Source: Bradyrhizobium sp. JYMT SZCCT0428 (GTDB taxonomy: Bacteria; Pseudomonadota; Alphaproteobacteria; Rhizobiales; Xanthobacteraceae). From it: a stretch of DNA of 64,000 nt. Under the pieces are notes generated by a model. That model was not told where the DNA came from. It saw only the letters and a program-made list of their open reading frames with translations, and ran no database searches. The DNA lies in contig NZ_JAFCLS010000016.1 of NCBI RefSeq assembly GCF_018131075.1, forward strand, positions 1 through 64,000. The letters are read 5' to 3'. Each line of letters starts with the position of its first letter. Position 1 is the first letter of the stretch. The position numbers and the translations under genes are program-made. This document shows, piece by piece, positions 27,875 to 36,780 of this stretch.

Positions 27875-28750
27875 ATGCCTCGCCGACTGGATCATCTCGT
27901 TATTTGCGTCCACAATCTGGCAAAGGCCGCGCTGGACTGGCAAACGCTCGGCTTTTCTCTCACGCCGACCGGTGTCCATCCCTTTGGAACCAGCAACCGT
28001 CTGGCGATGTTCGGGAATAATTTTCTGGAATTACTGGCCGTTACCGATGCTGGGACGGTGCCGCCAGCCGCGCCCGGCCACTTCAGCTTCGCCGCCCACA
28101 ACCAGGTTTTTCTTCGCACCGGTGAAGGGATGTCGATGCTGGCCTTGCACAGCACCGACTCCCATGCCGAAGCGGCGCGCTTCAACGCGGCCCATATCGG
28201 CGCCTATGCGCCGTTCGATTTTGGCCGTGACGCGGTGCTGCCGGGCGGAGGCACGGCCCGGGTCGGATTTTCACTGGCCTTTGCCACTGATCCCTTGATG
28301 CCCGGGATTGCCTTCTTCACCTGCCAGCAACGCCATCCGCCGGAATTGTTCTGGAAGGCCGAATATCAGCACCACCCCAACGGCGCCTTGCGCGTGATCG
28401 AGGTCGTGATGTCGGCGCCGGAGCCGGCGCAGCACGGCGCGTTCCTCGAGCGCCTCACGGAGGGCGCCGCCGAGCTAGCGCCCGGGCGGTTGACGATCGG
28501 CGAGCGCGGCGACCGGATCACCGTGCTCGGCCCATCCGAGATGGCGCGCCGGTTGCCGAATTGCGCCATCGATGGTTCGCCACGCTTTTGCGCGGCGCGT
28601 CTGGCGGTCACCGATCTCGATGCGACCGGGCGAGTCTTGAAGAATAACGGTGTCGCTTTCGAGGTCATCGGCAATGTGTTGCTGACTTCGCCCGCCGCAT
28701 CGCATGGCCTGGCTCTCGAGTTCGTCGAACAGGAGACTGCCTATGGCTGA
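27875..28750 (+). CDS. VOC / glyoxalase-like domain protein
   Basis: A 291-residue protein of the glyoxalase-like group (PF13468 type) of the vicinal-oxygen-chelate superfamily. It opens with LDHLVICVHNLAKAALDWQ, the first beta-alpha unit with a metal-ligand His, followed by NRLAMFGNNFLELLAV (metal-ligand Glu). The second half repeats the fold less clearly. A ribosome site (CAGGAGA) precedes the ATG. It overlaps the next gene by 8 bases, so both proteins are probably used together. The substrate is unknown. Confidence 0.8.
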   Translation: MPRRLDHLVICVHNLAKAALDWQTLGFSLTPTGVHPFGTSNRLAMFGNNFLELLAVTDAGTVPPAAPGHFSFAAHNQVFLRTGEGMSMLALHSTDSHAEAARFNAAHIGAYAPFDFGRDAVLPGGGTARVGFSLAFATDPLMPGIAFFTCQQRHPPELFWKAEYQHHPNGALRVIEVVMSAPEPAQHGAFLERLTEGAAELAPGRLTIGERGDRITVLGPSEMARRLPNCAIDGSPRFCAARLAVTDLDATGRVLKNNGVAFEVIGNVLLTSPAASHGLALEFVEQETAYG

Positions 28751-29417
28751 GATTCACTCCTTTTACGAGCAGCATCGCGGGGCAATGGAGGCTGCGATGC
28801 GCCATCGCCTCGATCTTGCCGAACCGATGTTGTGTGAGCGCGCGCATCTATCCAATATTGACGGGATCAGGCAGGAGGTGATGGACGAATTCGAAATCGT
28901 GCTCACCCAAATGCCCTATGTCGGCGGCGCGGCAAGTCGCATGAGCGATTTCTTCATGCGTCTCATGGGCTTTATGGCCATCAGCCGGGTGCTCCGGCGG
29001 CGCGGCGTGTCGCTGCCCGTGATCGGCGAAATCGAGCGGGAAACCTACAAGGCGCAATTGCTCACCGTGCCCGAAGCGGAACGCCTCGCCTCGGGGCGTC
29101 AATTCATGTCGGCAGAGAATCAGGCTTTGCTGCGCGAGCAGGCTGCAAAAAGCCATCAGCGTAAATTTCCGGAAGATTTCGTCTACGATTTCGTCGAGCC
29201 GGATACCGGTGACAAGTTTGAATTCGGCATCAACTACAAGGCTTGCGGCTTCTGCAAATTTGCAGCTCGCCATGGAGATAAGGAAATCCTGCCGCACATT
29301 TGTGGGCTCGATTTCGACGCCTATGCCACGCGGGGCATCCAGCTGGAAAGGACACAAACGTTGGCTAGCGGCGCGAGCCACTGCAATTTCCGGTTTTCGC
29401 GGCTTCCGTCGGAGTAG
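28743..29417 (+). CDS. L-2-amino-thiazoline-4-carboxylic acid hydrolase-like protein
   Basis: A 224-residue protein resembling the ATC hydrolase family (PF14196), whose named member opens the thiazoline ring in a bacterial route to cysteine. The start at 28743 overlaps the upstream VOC gene. The C-terminal part holds the family's Cys cluster, YKACGFCKFAARHGD and HICGLDFDAYATRG, followed by QTLASGASHCNFRF. The N-terminal part is helical. Many family members are of unknown substrate, so the name should be read as a family label. Confidence 0.7.
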   Translation: MAEIHSFYEQHRGAMEAAMRHRLDLAEPMLCERAHLSNIDGIRQEVMDEFEIVLTQMPYVGGAASRMSDFFMRLMGFMAISRVLRRRGVSLPVIGEIERETYKAQLLTVPEAERLASGRQFMSAENQALLREQAAKSHQRKFPEDFVYDFVEPDTGDKFEFGINYKACGFCKFAARHGDKEILPHICGLDFDAYATRGIQLERTQTLASGASHCNFRFSRLPSE

Positions 29418-29424
29418 GAACCGC

Positions 29425-30342
29425 CTAGCGTCGCAAAGTCTGTATCAGGGTCTTGTTATTGAGCTGCTGAAGAACGCTATCCAAGCGATCCTTAGTCACT
29501 AGGCCAATTCCTGTTCTGCCTACATACCTCTTCTCAGTTCGAGCGGGTTTGATCGTTTCCACCGTGAGGGGGTGAATCCCTTTGGTGTTTGGGTCAGTGT
29601 TAGGCACTCGCTTTGTAACTGCTGGGATGTGTACGGTTTCAAATATTCTCTCGAAATCGCCCTTCGTCATTTCTAGCATCGCTATGTCGAGCGAATGGGT
29701 TAGCTTTGTTTCGAACGCCAAAACCGACTTCGCCGTACCTCCACTAAAAATGAAGTTAGGTGTAGCACCGGCGTTGAGCGTTGTAAGAAATGCAAGAGAG
29801 TAACCAATCGACTTGTCCTTTCCATTAAAGGGAAGTAGTTGACCGAATTCCGAAGCCTGTTCCGCAGCTCGCTGTGCAGCAAGCTGACTCTCAAATACGC
29901 GTTCGATCCATTCCGCCAGTCCGAGATTTCCTTCGAGTAAAATTCCCACGTTTATTCCGCGGCAATGGTGGAGGGCCGCTTCTGCAAAAGCTGTATAAAC
30001 ATTGAACAGGCCTGTCCGTTTGGCGTTAAGGCTTGCTCCTGCGCCGAACTCGAGAGGACTAAGGCTGCCAAAGGGTCCGACCAACGACGACGCATTTGCG
30101 CCTCCAGTCGTATCTACCGCTAGTGACAATGTGACCCCGGCGGCCCAGCGACTCAAGTCAGGGAACACCTGCTTTCCGTACGGATCTCGTCTCTCACTTA
30201 GATTGCGATAAGCACGGCCGATCTCACATTTGACGCGCTCTTCTACTGCAGCTAGCGAAACTCCATCAGCTTGCTCAGTCGGAACGGTCGCGCACCCAGC
30301 CGCAAGCACGCAGCAAAACGCTGCAATGACAGGTTTAAACAT
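29425..30342 (-). CDS. Hypothetical lipoprotein
   Basis: A 305-residue protein with a lipoprotein signal: MFKPVIAAFCCVLAAGC, lipobox LAAGC with the modified Cys at residue 17. The mature part has no recognised domain. It contains a Gly/Ser-rich stretch (VDTTGGANASSLVGPFGSLS), a helical segment (AAQRAAEQASEFGQL) and a basic C-terminus. Codon use and base composition are lower in GC than in the flanking genes, which hints at horizontal origin. It lies downstream of the nitrate reductase gene on the same strand, with a palindromic repeat between, and is probably a separate unit. Confidence 0.6.
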   Translation of the reverse strand: MFKPVIAAFCCVLAAGCATVPTEQADGVSLAAVEERVKCEIGRAYRNLSERRDPYGKQVFPDLSRWAAGVTLSLAVDTTGGANASSLVGPFGSLSPLEFGAGASLNAKRTGLFNVYTAFAEAALHHCRGINVGILLEGNLGLAEWIERVFESQLAAQRAAEQASEFGQLLPFNGKDKSIGYSLAFLTTLNAGATPNFIFSGGTAKSVLAFETKLTHSLDIAMLEMTKGDFERIFETVHIPAVTKRVPNTDPNTKGIHPLTVETIKPARTEKRYVGRTGIGLVTKDRLDSVLQQLNNKTLIQTLRR

Positions 30343-30430
30343 AATAGGTATCCCCCAAAGCCGACAAAAGCTTCCACAACTTGCGGTAGATGGCAAGGCT
30401 TTAATTCAAATTGCAGCCGCGCTCCCTGTC

Positions 30431-30502
30431 GTTGCGAGCGAAGCGAAGCAATCCATTGGAAGGCAACGCAAGTGTGGATTGCTTCGCTACGCTCGCAATG
30501 AC
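30431..30502. repeat. Palindromic intergenic repeat (ATTGCGAGCGAAGCGAAGCA type), copy 1
   Basis: The left arm begins GTTGCGAGCGAAGCGAAGCA and the right arm ends with its near reverse complement, with TCCA and TGGA at the inner ends and about 19 bases between. One arm carries substitutions compared with the perfect second copy at 54100-54178. It lies 16 bases beyond the 3' end of the nitrate reductase gene and could end that transcript. Confidence 0.75.
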
Positions 30503-30517
30503 GTTGCGAGACCGAGC

Positions 30518-33223
30518 CTAGTTCGCCGCCACGGCCAATTGCTGCGGCGCGGCAGCCGGCGTGGTCTGCGCGATCAGCCGCTTCAACTCCGGAATGCAGG
30601 AGCCGCAATTGGTGCCGGCCTTCAGCTTGGCGCCGATGTCGGCCGCAGAGCGCGCACCGGCTGCGATTGTCTCGCAGATCGTGGTGCGGCCGACGCCGAA
30701 GCAGGCGCAGACGATCGGACCGGCATTGGCCAGGCCATCGATCGATTTGCCCGACAGCAGCATGCGGCGCTGGTCGTTGCTGAGCGCGTCGGCGGCAAAC
30801 AGGCCCTTGACCACATTCCAGTCGCCAGCGTCCCGTGCCGGCCCGATGAAAAGGCAGGTCTCGATACGGTCAGCGGCAAAGGACGCCGCGCGATAGACGC
30901 CGCCGCCAAAGTCCTTGTATTCGGCGAGGTCATCGCCGGCGATGGCGCCGAGCCAGGACTGCCAGCCTCTGAGATCGGCATTGTCGGCGAGCAGATAGCC
31001 ATAGCCGCCATTGACGGCGACGCGCGCCCACCAGGCATGATCGGGCAGTTCGAGCGGCATGCGCGACAATGCAAAACCTCGGAACACATATTCGTAAGGG
31101 GTGATCGAGGCCGGCGTCGCCTTGTTCTCGGGCTGGCCTGAAAACGGATCGGTGAGTGGTGCAACCAGCGATCCCACGCGTGCGCCGGTCGCCGTGACCG
31201 CGCTCCAGTGGATCGGCGCGAACAGCATGCCGCGCTGCTGGCGATCGCTGACGACAACGCGCAGCGTGCATTGTCCGTAATCGGTCGTGACCCGCGCGAA
31301 GTTACCATCGGCGACACCATGCCGTGCGGCATCGTCCGGGTGCACCTCGACATAGGGCTCCGGCAGATGCTGGCCGAGCCGCGGGCTCATCCCTGACCGG
31401 GTCATGGTGTGCCATTGGTCGCGGACGCGGCCGGTGTTCAGCCGCAGTGGGCGCGCGGCCGTGGTCTCGGTGCGCAGCGCGGGAGTCTCCGGTACGATAA
31501 AGCGGGCCTTCTGTTCGCTGGCGAAAAAGCCGCCTTCGGCAAAGAACCGCGCCTGCGGCTCGGCATTCTGGCGGATCGGCCATTGCACCGGCGCTATCGC
31601 GTCAAACGCTTCGTCCGACAGCGCCTGCAAGCCGCCGATGTCGAAATCGCGGCTACCTTCGTTCTCGAACGCCGAGAGTGCCGCGTGCTCGCGAAAGATA
31701 TCGGCGGCTGATGCAAAATTGAACGCCGCGCCAAAGCCGAGCCGTTTTGCAATCTCGCCGATGATCCACCAATCCGGCCGCGCCTCGCCCGGCGCGGACA
31801 GGAATGCGCGTTGACGGGAGATGCGCCGTTCCGAATTGGTCACGGTGCCTGACTTCTCACCCCACGCCTGGGCCGGGAACAGCACCTGCGCGCCCGCATC
31901 GACGGTGTCGTTGGAGATCACGTTCTCGGAGACGACGAACAGTTCGAGCTTCTTCAGCGCCGCGCTGACGGCATCCGCGTTGGGCAGCGACACCGCCGGA
32001 TTGGTGCCGATCACCCACAGCGCCTTGACCTCGCCGCGCGCGATGGCCTCGAACATCTGGACTGCTTTCAGCCCCTCATGGGTCGCGATCCGCGGCGCCT
32101 TCCAGAACCGGCGCACGCAGTCGATGTCCACAGGCGTAAAACCCATATGGGCCGCCAGCTGGTTGGCGAGCCCGCCGACCTCGCGGCCGCCCATCGCATT
32201 GGGCTGTCCGGTCAGCGAGAACGGCGACGCGCCCGGCTTGCCGATCCGACCCGTCGCCAGATGGCAGTTGAGGATCGCATTGACCTTGTCGGTGCCCTGC
32301 GCCGACTGGTTGACGCCCTGCGAATACATCGTGACCACGCGCGGCGTGCCGGCAAACATCTGGAAGAACGCCGCGACATCAGGCTCGGACAGGCCGGTTG
32401 CCAGCGCCGTCGCGCTGAGGCTGCCCGCCATGCTACGCGCCCGCGTCATCGCCTCGTCGAAGCCAGTGGTGTGGCGTTCGATGTAATCGCGGTCGAGCGC
32501 GCCGTTGTCGGCGAGGTGCACCAGCAAGCCGCTGAACAGCGCGGTGTCGGTGCCCGGCTTCAACCCCAGAAACAGATCGTCATCGCCGACCGTATCGGTC
32601 CGGCGCGGATCGATCACCACGATGCGGGCGCCGCGGCTCTGCTTGTTGACCAGCATGCGCTGGTACAGCACCGGATGACACCAGGCCGCGTTGGAGCCGA
32701 CCAGCACCAGCAAATCGGCCTCGTCGAGATCCTCGTAACAACCCGGCACCGTATCCGAGCCGAACGCGCGGCGATGGCCGGCGACCGATGACGCCATGCA
32801 CAGCCGTGAATTGGTATCAACGTTGGCGCTGCCGACGAATCCCTTCATCAGCTTGTTGGCGACGTAATAGTCTTCGGTCAGCAGCTGCCCCGAGAGATAG
32901 AAGGCGACCGCGCCGGGACCATCGCGCGCGATGATGTGCTGGAACCGGTGCGCGACATGGTCGAGCGCGTCGCTCCAGGCCACACGCTCCATGGTCCCAT
33001 TGTCGCAGCGGATCATCGGATGCAGCAAACGATTTTCAAGGCCCAGCGTCTCGCCGAGCGCCGAGCCCTTCGAACACAGCCGGCCGAAATTCGCCGGGTG
33101 TTCGGGATCGCCCGAGATCGCCGCCCCGCCCCTTCCGTCCGGCGTCGCCAGGATGCCGCAACCGACGCCACAATAGGCGCAGGTGGTCTTGGTGGCGCGC
33201 AGATGGGGATCGACGGCGGTCAT
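30518..33223 (-). CDS. nasC: Assimilatory nitrate reductase, molybdenum/Fe-S catalytic subunit
   Basis: A 901-residue cytoplasmic molybdopterin oxidoreductase that reduces nitrate to nitrite for nitrogen assimilation. The N-terminal [4Fe-4S] ligands are Cys15, Cys18, Cys22 and Cys50 (CAYCGVGC and RLCSKG). The bis-MGD domains follow (YLSGQLLTEDYY, DTNSRLCMASSV, QGVNQSAQGTDK, TGRIGKPGASPFSLTGQPNA, and a C-terminal RVRDQWHTMTRSG). The last 60 residues form a BFD-like [2Fe-2S] domain with Cys839, Cys841, Cys873 and Cys876. No signal peptide is present, as expected for Nas type rather than Nap. It is the last gene of the nitrate unit, 13 bases after the FAD oxidoreductase. The symbol follows Bradyrhizobium usage. 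Confidence 0.9.
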   Translation of the reverse strand: MTAVDPHLRATKTTCAYCGVGCGILATPDGRGGAAISGDPEHPANFGRLCSKGSALGETLGLENRLLHPMIRCDNGTMERVAWSDALDHVAHRFQHIIARDGPGAVAFYLSGQLLTEDYYVANKLMKGFVGSANVDTNSRLCMASSVAGHRRAFGSDTVPGCYEDLDEADLLVLVGSNAAWCHPVLYQRMLVNKQSRGARIVVIDPRRTDTVGDDDLFLGLKPGTDTALFSGLLVHLADNGALDRDYIERHTTGFDEAMTRARSMAGSLSATALATGLSEPDVAAFFQMFAGTPRVVTMYSQGVNQSAQGTDKVNAILNCHLATGRIGKPGASPFSLTGQPNAMGGREVGGLANQLAAHMGFTPVDIDCVRRFWKAPRIATHEGLKAVQMFEAIARGEVKALWVIGTNPAVSLPNADAVSAALKKLELFVVSENVISNDTVDAGAQVLFPAQAWGEKSGTVTNSERRISRQRAFLSAPGEARPDWWIIGEIAKRLGFGAAFNFASAADIFREHAALSAFENEGSRDFDIGGLQALSDEAFDAIAPVQWPIRQNAEPQARFFAEGGFFASEQKARFIVPETPALRTETTAARPLRLNTGRVRDQWHTMTRSGMSPRLGQHLPEPYVEVHPDDAARHGVADGNFARVTTDYGQCTLRVVVSDRQQRGMLFAPIHWSAVTATGARVGSLVAPLTDPFSGQPENKATPASITPYEYVFRGFALSRMPLELPDHAWWARVAVNGGYGYLLADNADLRGWQSWLGAIAGDDLAEYKDFGGGVYRAASFAADRIETCLFIGPARDAGDWNVVKGLFAADALSNDQRRMLLSGKSIDGLANAGPIVCACFGVGRTTICETIAAGARSAADIGAKLKAGTNCGSCIPELKRLIAQTTPAAAPQQLAVAAN

Positions 33224-33236
33224 GCGAGGGGCCGGC

Positions 33237-34454
33237 TCATGCCGCCTCTGAACGGATCGCGAGCGAGCGGCCGAACATCATGTCGGCGCGAATGCGCGCG
33301 GTGGGCTGACGGGTGCGGATCAGTTCGAGATACCAGAGTGCGTCGCTGACATCGCCGATCAGCACCGCGCCGGTCAGCCTTCCGTCCGCGACCACTAGCT
33401 TCTTGTAGGTGCCGTAGTTGAGATCGCTGAGCACGATGGTCTCGGAGCCCTCAGTGCCCACGAAATCGCCCGCCGAGAACACGCTGACGCCGGAGACCTT
33501 CAGATTGGTCGCCACGATGCTGCCGCTATAAGAGGCGGCGCTGCCTGCGAGATGCCGCGCCAGCACGCGCGCCTGCTCGTAGGCCGGCTCGACCAGGCCG
33601 TAGCAGATGCCGCGGTGTTCGGCGCATTCGCCGATCGCAAAGATGTCAGGCGCGGCAGTTTGCAAATGGTCATCGACGACGATGCCCCGGTTGACGGCGA
33701 TGCCGGCTTCTTTTGCCAGAGCGATATTTGGCCGGATGCCCGCTGCGAAGATCACGGCGTCGGCATCGATACGGCGGCCGTCCGTCAGTTCGACGCCCTC
33801 GACCCGGGTCTCGCCATGGATGCGCGCGGTATTGGCGTTGAGCAGGATCTCGATGCCCTTGCGTTCGACCAGCGATTTCAACAGTTCTGCGGCAGGCGCA
33901 TCGAGCTGACGCTCCATCAGCCGGTCCATCAGATGAACCAGCGTCACCGGCGCGCCGGCCTTGGCGAGCCCGTAGGCCGCTTCGAGCCCGAGCAGCCCGC
34001 CACCGACCACCACCACGCGCTTCTTCTGCGCAGCCAGCGTCAGCAGGAGATCGACGTCGCGGCTGTCGCGAAACGTATGCACGCCGGCAAGATCGGCGCC
34101 TGATACGTTGAGCCGCAACGGCGACGAACCCGTGGTCAGGATCAGTTTTGAAAACGGGATGCTTTCCTCGTTCGCAATCTTGACTTCGCGCCGGCCGACG
34201 TCGACCTCGGTGGCCCGGCAGCCGTATTTCAGGGTAACGCCACGGTCGCGCCACCATGAAGCGGGCCGGAGCTCGATGTCATGCGAAGCGGTCTCGCCGG
34301 CGAGAACCGACGACAGCAGCACGCGATTATACGCAAGCCGCGGCTCGTCCCCGATCACGGCGATGGCGTAGCGCCCGAGCGCAAGCTTGGCCAGTTCGTC
34401 GACCAGACGGGCGGCAGCCATTCCGTTGCCGACAATAACCAGCGGTTCGCTCAT
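33237..34454 (-). CDS. flp: FAD-dependent NAD(P)H oxidoreductase of the nitrate assimilation cluster
   Basis: A 405-residue flavoprotein similar to the N-terminal FAD part of NirB. It has the FAD-binding loop VIVGNGMAAARL (residues 6-17), the NAD(P)H-binding loop VVVGGGLLGLEAAYGLAKAG at about residue 147 and the second FAD motif IFAIGECAEH. It lacks the siroheme/Fe-S nitrite-reducing part, so it is an electron-supply protein: probably it delivers NAD(P)H electrons to the nitrate reductase, as proposed for Flp beside the haemoglobin gene in Bradyrhizobium. It starts 9 bases after the globin gene. Confidence 0.85.
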   Translation of the reverse strand: MSEPLVIVGNGMAAARLVDELAKLALGRYAIAVIGDEPRLAYNRVLLSSVLAGETASHDIELRPASWWRDRGVTLKYGCRATEVDVGRREVKIANEESIPFSKLILTTGSSPLRLNVSGADLAGVHTFRDSRDVDLLLTLAAQKKRVVVVGGGLLGLEAAYGLAKAGAPVTLVHLMDRLMERQLDAPAAELLKSLVERKGIEILLNANTARIHGETRVEGVELTDGRRIDADAVIFAAGIRPNIALAKEAGIAVNRGIVVDDHLQTAAPDIFAIGECAEHRGICYGLVEPAYEQARVLARHLAGSAASYSGSIVATNLKVSGVSVFSAGDFVGTEGSETIVLSDLNYGTYKKLVVADGRLTGAVLIGDVSDALWYLELIRTRQPTARIRADMMFGRSLAIRSEAA

Positions 34455-34463
34455 GACGTATCC

Positions 34464-34889
34464 TCACTCGGCGGCTTCTGCGCTGCCGTAGGCTTCCGAA
34501 ATCATGTAACCGGACAGTGTACCGTAGGCGGCGGTCCAGGCTGATGCCGTTTCCGGCGTCCAGGCGTCGCCGAGCCCCTTTTCGAGGGTCCACAGCAGGG
34601 CGCCGCCAACGACGGGATAGTGCTCGGCCTTTGCGCCGTAATCGACATGGCGCTTGGCGAGCGCGCTCGCGGCTGGGAGCACGGCTTCGAGGTTGGTCAG
34701 TCCGCCCACGACGACGGCGAGCGTCGCCATCAATTTCTTGCGCTGTTCGGTCATGTCGTCCGGAAACATTGCCCGGACGCCGGGGGCCACTTCAAACAGG
34801 CGGCCGTAAAACAAAACCGCCGCCTGCTCGGAAATCGGCGCGACCTTCGCGAAACTTTGCTGCACGAGTTTGACTTGCTCTGGCGTCAT
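34464..34889 (-). CDS. bjgb: Single-domain haemoglobin (Bjgb-like)
   Basis: A 141-residue globin of the flavohaemoglobin/Vitreoscilla type without a reductase domain. The proximal heme ligand is His81 in AKRHVDYGAKAEHYPVVG, and the distal B-helix region AAVLFYGRLF holds the conserved Tyr (about residue 28). AGGAG precedes the ATG at 34889. A much longer in-frame start upstream reads through a duplicated hairpin region and is rejected. In Bradyrhizobium the equivalent protein is linked to nitric oxide protection during nitrate assimilation. Here it lies between the transporter genes and the flavoprotein. Confidence 0.9.
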   Translation of the reverse strand: MTPEQVKLVQQSFAKVAPISEQAAVLFYGRLFEVAPGVRAMFPDDMTEQRKKLMATLAVVVGGLTNLEAVLPAASALAKRHVDYGAKAEHYPVVGGALLWTLEKGLGDAWTPETASAWTAAYGTLSGYMISEAYGSAEAAE

Positions 34890-34926
34890 GTCGTTCTCCT
34901 GCCTCTTCCAAAGCCCTTGCCCCGTT

Positions 34927-34972
34927 CGGGAGCGAAATCCTTCGCCCCGGCGGGAGCGAAATCCTTCGCCCC
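34927..34972 (-). promoter_or_regulatory. Two tandem identical stem-loops between nrtC and the globin gene
   Basis: A 22-bp unit (CGGGAGCGAAATCCTTCGCC plus CC) is repeated exactly with period 24 at 34927-34948 and 34951-34972. On the minus strand each unit folds into an 8-bp stem with one G.U pair and loop GGAT. They lie in the 101-bp gap after nrtC and upstream of the globin ribosome site, so they could set the relative mRNA levels of the transporter and reductase parts of the operon. The role is inferred. Confidence 0.55.
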
Positions 34973-34990
34973 TGGGGAGCAAAGCAAGAA

Positions 34991-35785
34991 CTACGCCGCT
35001 TCGACGAAGCGATGCCGCTCGTACAGGAATTCGAGCACGCGCTGCCGGCACTTGAGGTAACCGGGGTTGGTTGCGAGCTCGAGCCGTTTGCGCGGACGGG
35101 CCAGCGGCACTTCCAGCACTTCGCCGATCCGCGCGCTTGGGCCGTTGGTCATCATCACGATGCGGTCCGACAGCAGCACGGCCTCGTCGACGTCATGGGT
35201 GATCATCAGGATGGTGTTGCCGAGCTTCTGGTGCAGCGCCATCACCGAGTCCTGCAGATGCGCGCGGGTCAGCGCGTCGAGCGCACCAAAGGGCTCGTCG
35301 AGCAGCAAAACCTTCGGCTCCATCGCCAGCGCCCGCGCGATACCGACGCGCTGCTTCATGCCGCCGGAGATTTCCGACGGGCGCTTGTCCTTGGCATGGG
35401 CCATCTGCACGAGGTTGAGATTGTGCATCACCCAGGCATCGCGTTCGCTGCGGGTCTTGCTCGAAGCGAACACCTTGTCGACGCCAAGGCGGACGTTTTC
35501 ATAGACGGTCAACCAGGGCAGCAGGCTGTGGTTCTGGAACACCACTGCGCGATCCGGTCCCGGCGAATTGACTTCGCGGTTTTCCAGCAGCACGCAGCCA
35601 TTGGTGCAGTCGGTAAGGCCGGCCACGATATTGAGCAGCGTGGACTTGCCGCAACCGGAATGGCCGATGATCGAGACGTATTCGCCCTTGTCGATCGTCA
35701 GGTTGATTTCCTTCAGCACCTCGGTCGTGGCATTGCCGCGGGTGAAGGTCTTGTCGATGTGGTCGAGCTTCAGATAGGCCTGCAT
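34991..35785 (-). CDS. nrtC: Nitrate ABC transporter, ATP-binding protein
   Basis: A 264-residue ABC ATPase with a single nucleotide-binding domain: Walker A GHSGCGKST (about residue 41), Q-loop in FQNHSLLPWL, signature SGGMKQRVGIARA, Walker B VLLLDEPFGALD and the switch His in MITHDVDEA. It matches NrtC/NrtD/TauB-type ATPases but lacks the NrtA-like C-terminal regulatory extension of cyanobacterial NrtC, so it is of NrtD length. It is transcribed after nrtB with a 12-base gap and energises nitrate import. Confidence 0.9.
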   Translation of the reverse strand: MQAYLKLDHIDKTFTRGNATTEVLKEINLTIDKGEYVSIIGHSGCGKSTLLNIVAGLTDCTNGCVLLENREVNSPGPDRAVVFQNHSLLPWLTVYENVRLGVDKVFASSKTRSERDAWVMHNLNLVQMAHAKDKRPSEISGGMKQRVGIARALAMEPKVLLLDEPFGALDALTRAHLQDSVMALHQKLGNTILMITHDVDEAVLLSDRIVMMTNGPSARIGEVLEVPLARPRKRLELATNPGYLKCRQRVLEFLYERHRFVEAA

Positions 35786-35797
35786 GATATGTTCCCT

Positions 35798-36718
35798 TCA
35801 GCCTGCGGAAGTGCCGCGGGTCACGATCTTGCCGAGGCCCGCGATCAATCGATCGAGCACGAAGCCGATGATGCCGACATAGAACAGCGCGAGGATGATT
35901 TCGCTGATGTGCGAGGAGTTCCAGGCGTCCCAGATGAAGAAGCCGATGCCGACGCCGCCGATCAGCATCTCGGCCGCGACGATCGCAAGCCAGGACAGGC
36001 CGATGCCGATGCGCAGGCCGGTGAAGATGTAGGGTGCGGCGGCCGGGATCATGATCTTGCCGAAGAACTCCAGCGGATTGAGCTGCACCACGGCGGCGAC
36101 GTTGCGGTAATCCTGCGGAATGTTGCGGATGCCGACCGCGGTGTTGATGATGATCGGCCACACCGAGGTGATGAAGATGACGAAGATCGCCGAGGGCTGA
36201 CCGTCGCGGAACGCGGCCAGCGACAGCGGCAGCCACGCCAGCGGCGGGATGGTGCGCAGCACCTGAAACAAGGGATCGAGCCCGCGCATCGCCCAGACCG
36301 ACTGGCCGACCAGCGTGCCGAGCGCGACGCCGACGATTGCGGCGATCGAATAGCCGAGCGCGACGCGCTGCAGACTTGCGGACAGGTGCCAGAACAGGCC
36401 CTTGTCGATGCCGCCGCGATCGAAGAACGGATCGAAGATCAGTTCCTTGGTGTCCTTGAACACGCGCGAGGGCGGCGGCAGGGTGGAGCCGGCGCGTTGG
36501 CAGACCAGCTCCCAGAACAGCATCAGGAGCGCGATCACGATCAGCGGCGGCACGACGCGCACCGCGGCGTCCTTTGCCATCTTGCTGTATTTTTCGGCAC
36601 GCGGCGGACGCTTCGGCGTCATCGTCACGACCGGGGTGGCAACCGGGGCTGAAGCTGCAGGTGTCTTGGGCGCAACAATCGCAGTGGCGGGCTCGGTCTT
36701 GATCGCAGGCATATTCAT
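35798..36718 (-). CDS. nrtB: Nitrate ABC transporter, permease protein
   Basis: A 306-residue inner-membrane permease. After a Pro/Ala-rich cytoplasmic N-terminus (about 50 residues) come six membrane segments, from VVPPLIVIALLMLFWELV onward. The EAA-type loop that contacts the ATPase is around NPLEFFGKIMIPAAAPYIFTGL near residue 200. It belongs to the BPD transport family 1 (NrtB/TauC/SsuC). It lies 62 bases after nrtA and 12 bases before nrtC in the same operon. Confidence 0.9.
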   Translation of the reverse strand: MNMPAIKTEPATAIVAPKTPAASAPVATPVVTMTPKRPPRAEKYSKMAKDAAVRVVPPLIVIALLMLFWELVCQRAGSTLPPPSRVFKDTKELIFDPFFDRGGIDKGLFWHLSASLQRVALGYSIAAIVGVALGTLVGQSVWAMRGLDPLFQVLRTIPPLAWLPLSLAAFRDGQPSAIFVIFITSVWPIIINTAVGIRNIPQDYRNVAAVVQLNPLEFFGKIMIPAAAPYIFTGLRIGIGLSWLAIVAAEMLIGGVGIGFFIWDAWNSSHISEIILALFYVGIIGFVLDRLIAGLGKIVTRGTSAG

Positions 36719-36780
36719 GGGAAATGCGTCTCCGTTTTCAAATGGCAGGCCGCACGCGAAGGCGTGCGGCCTCGCCTCAA

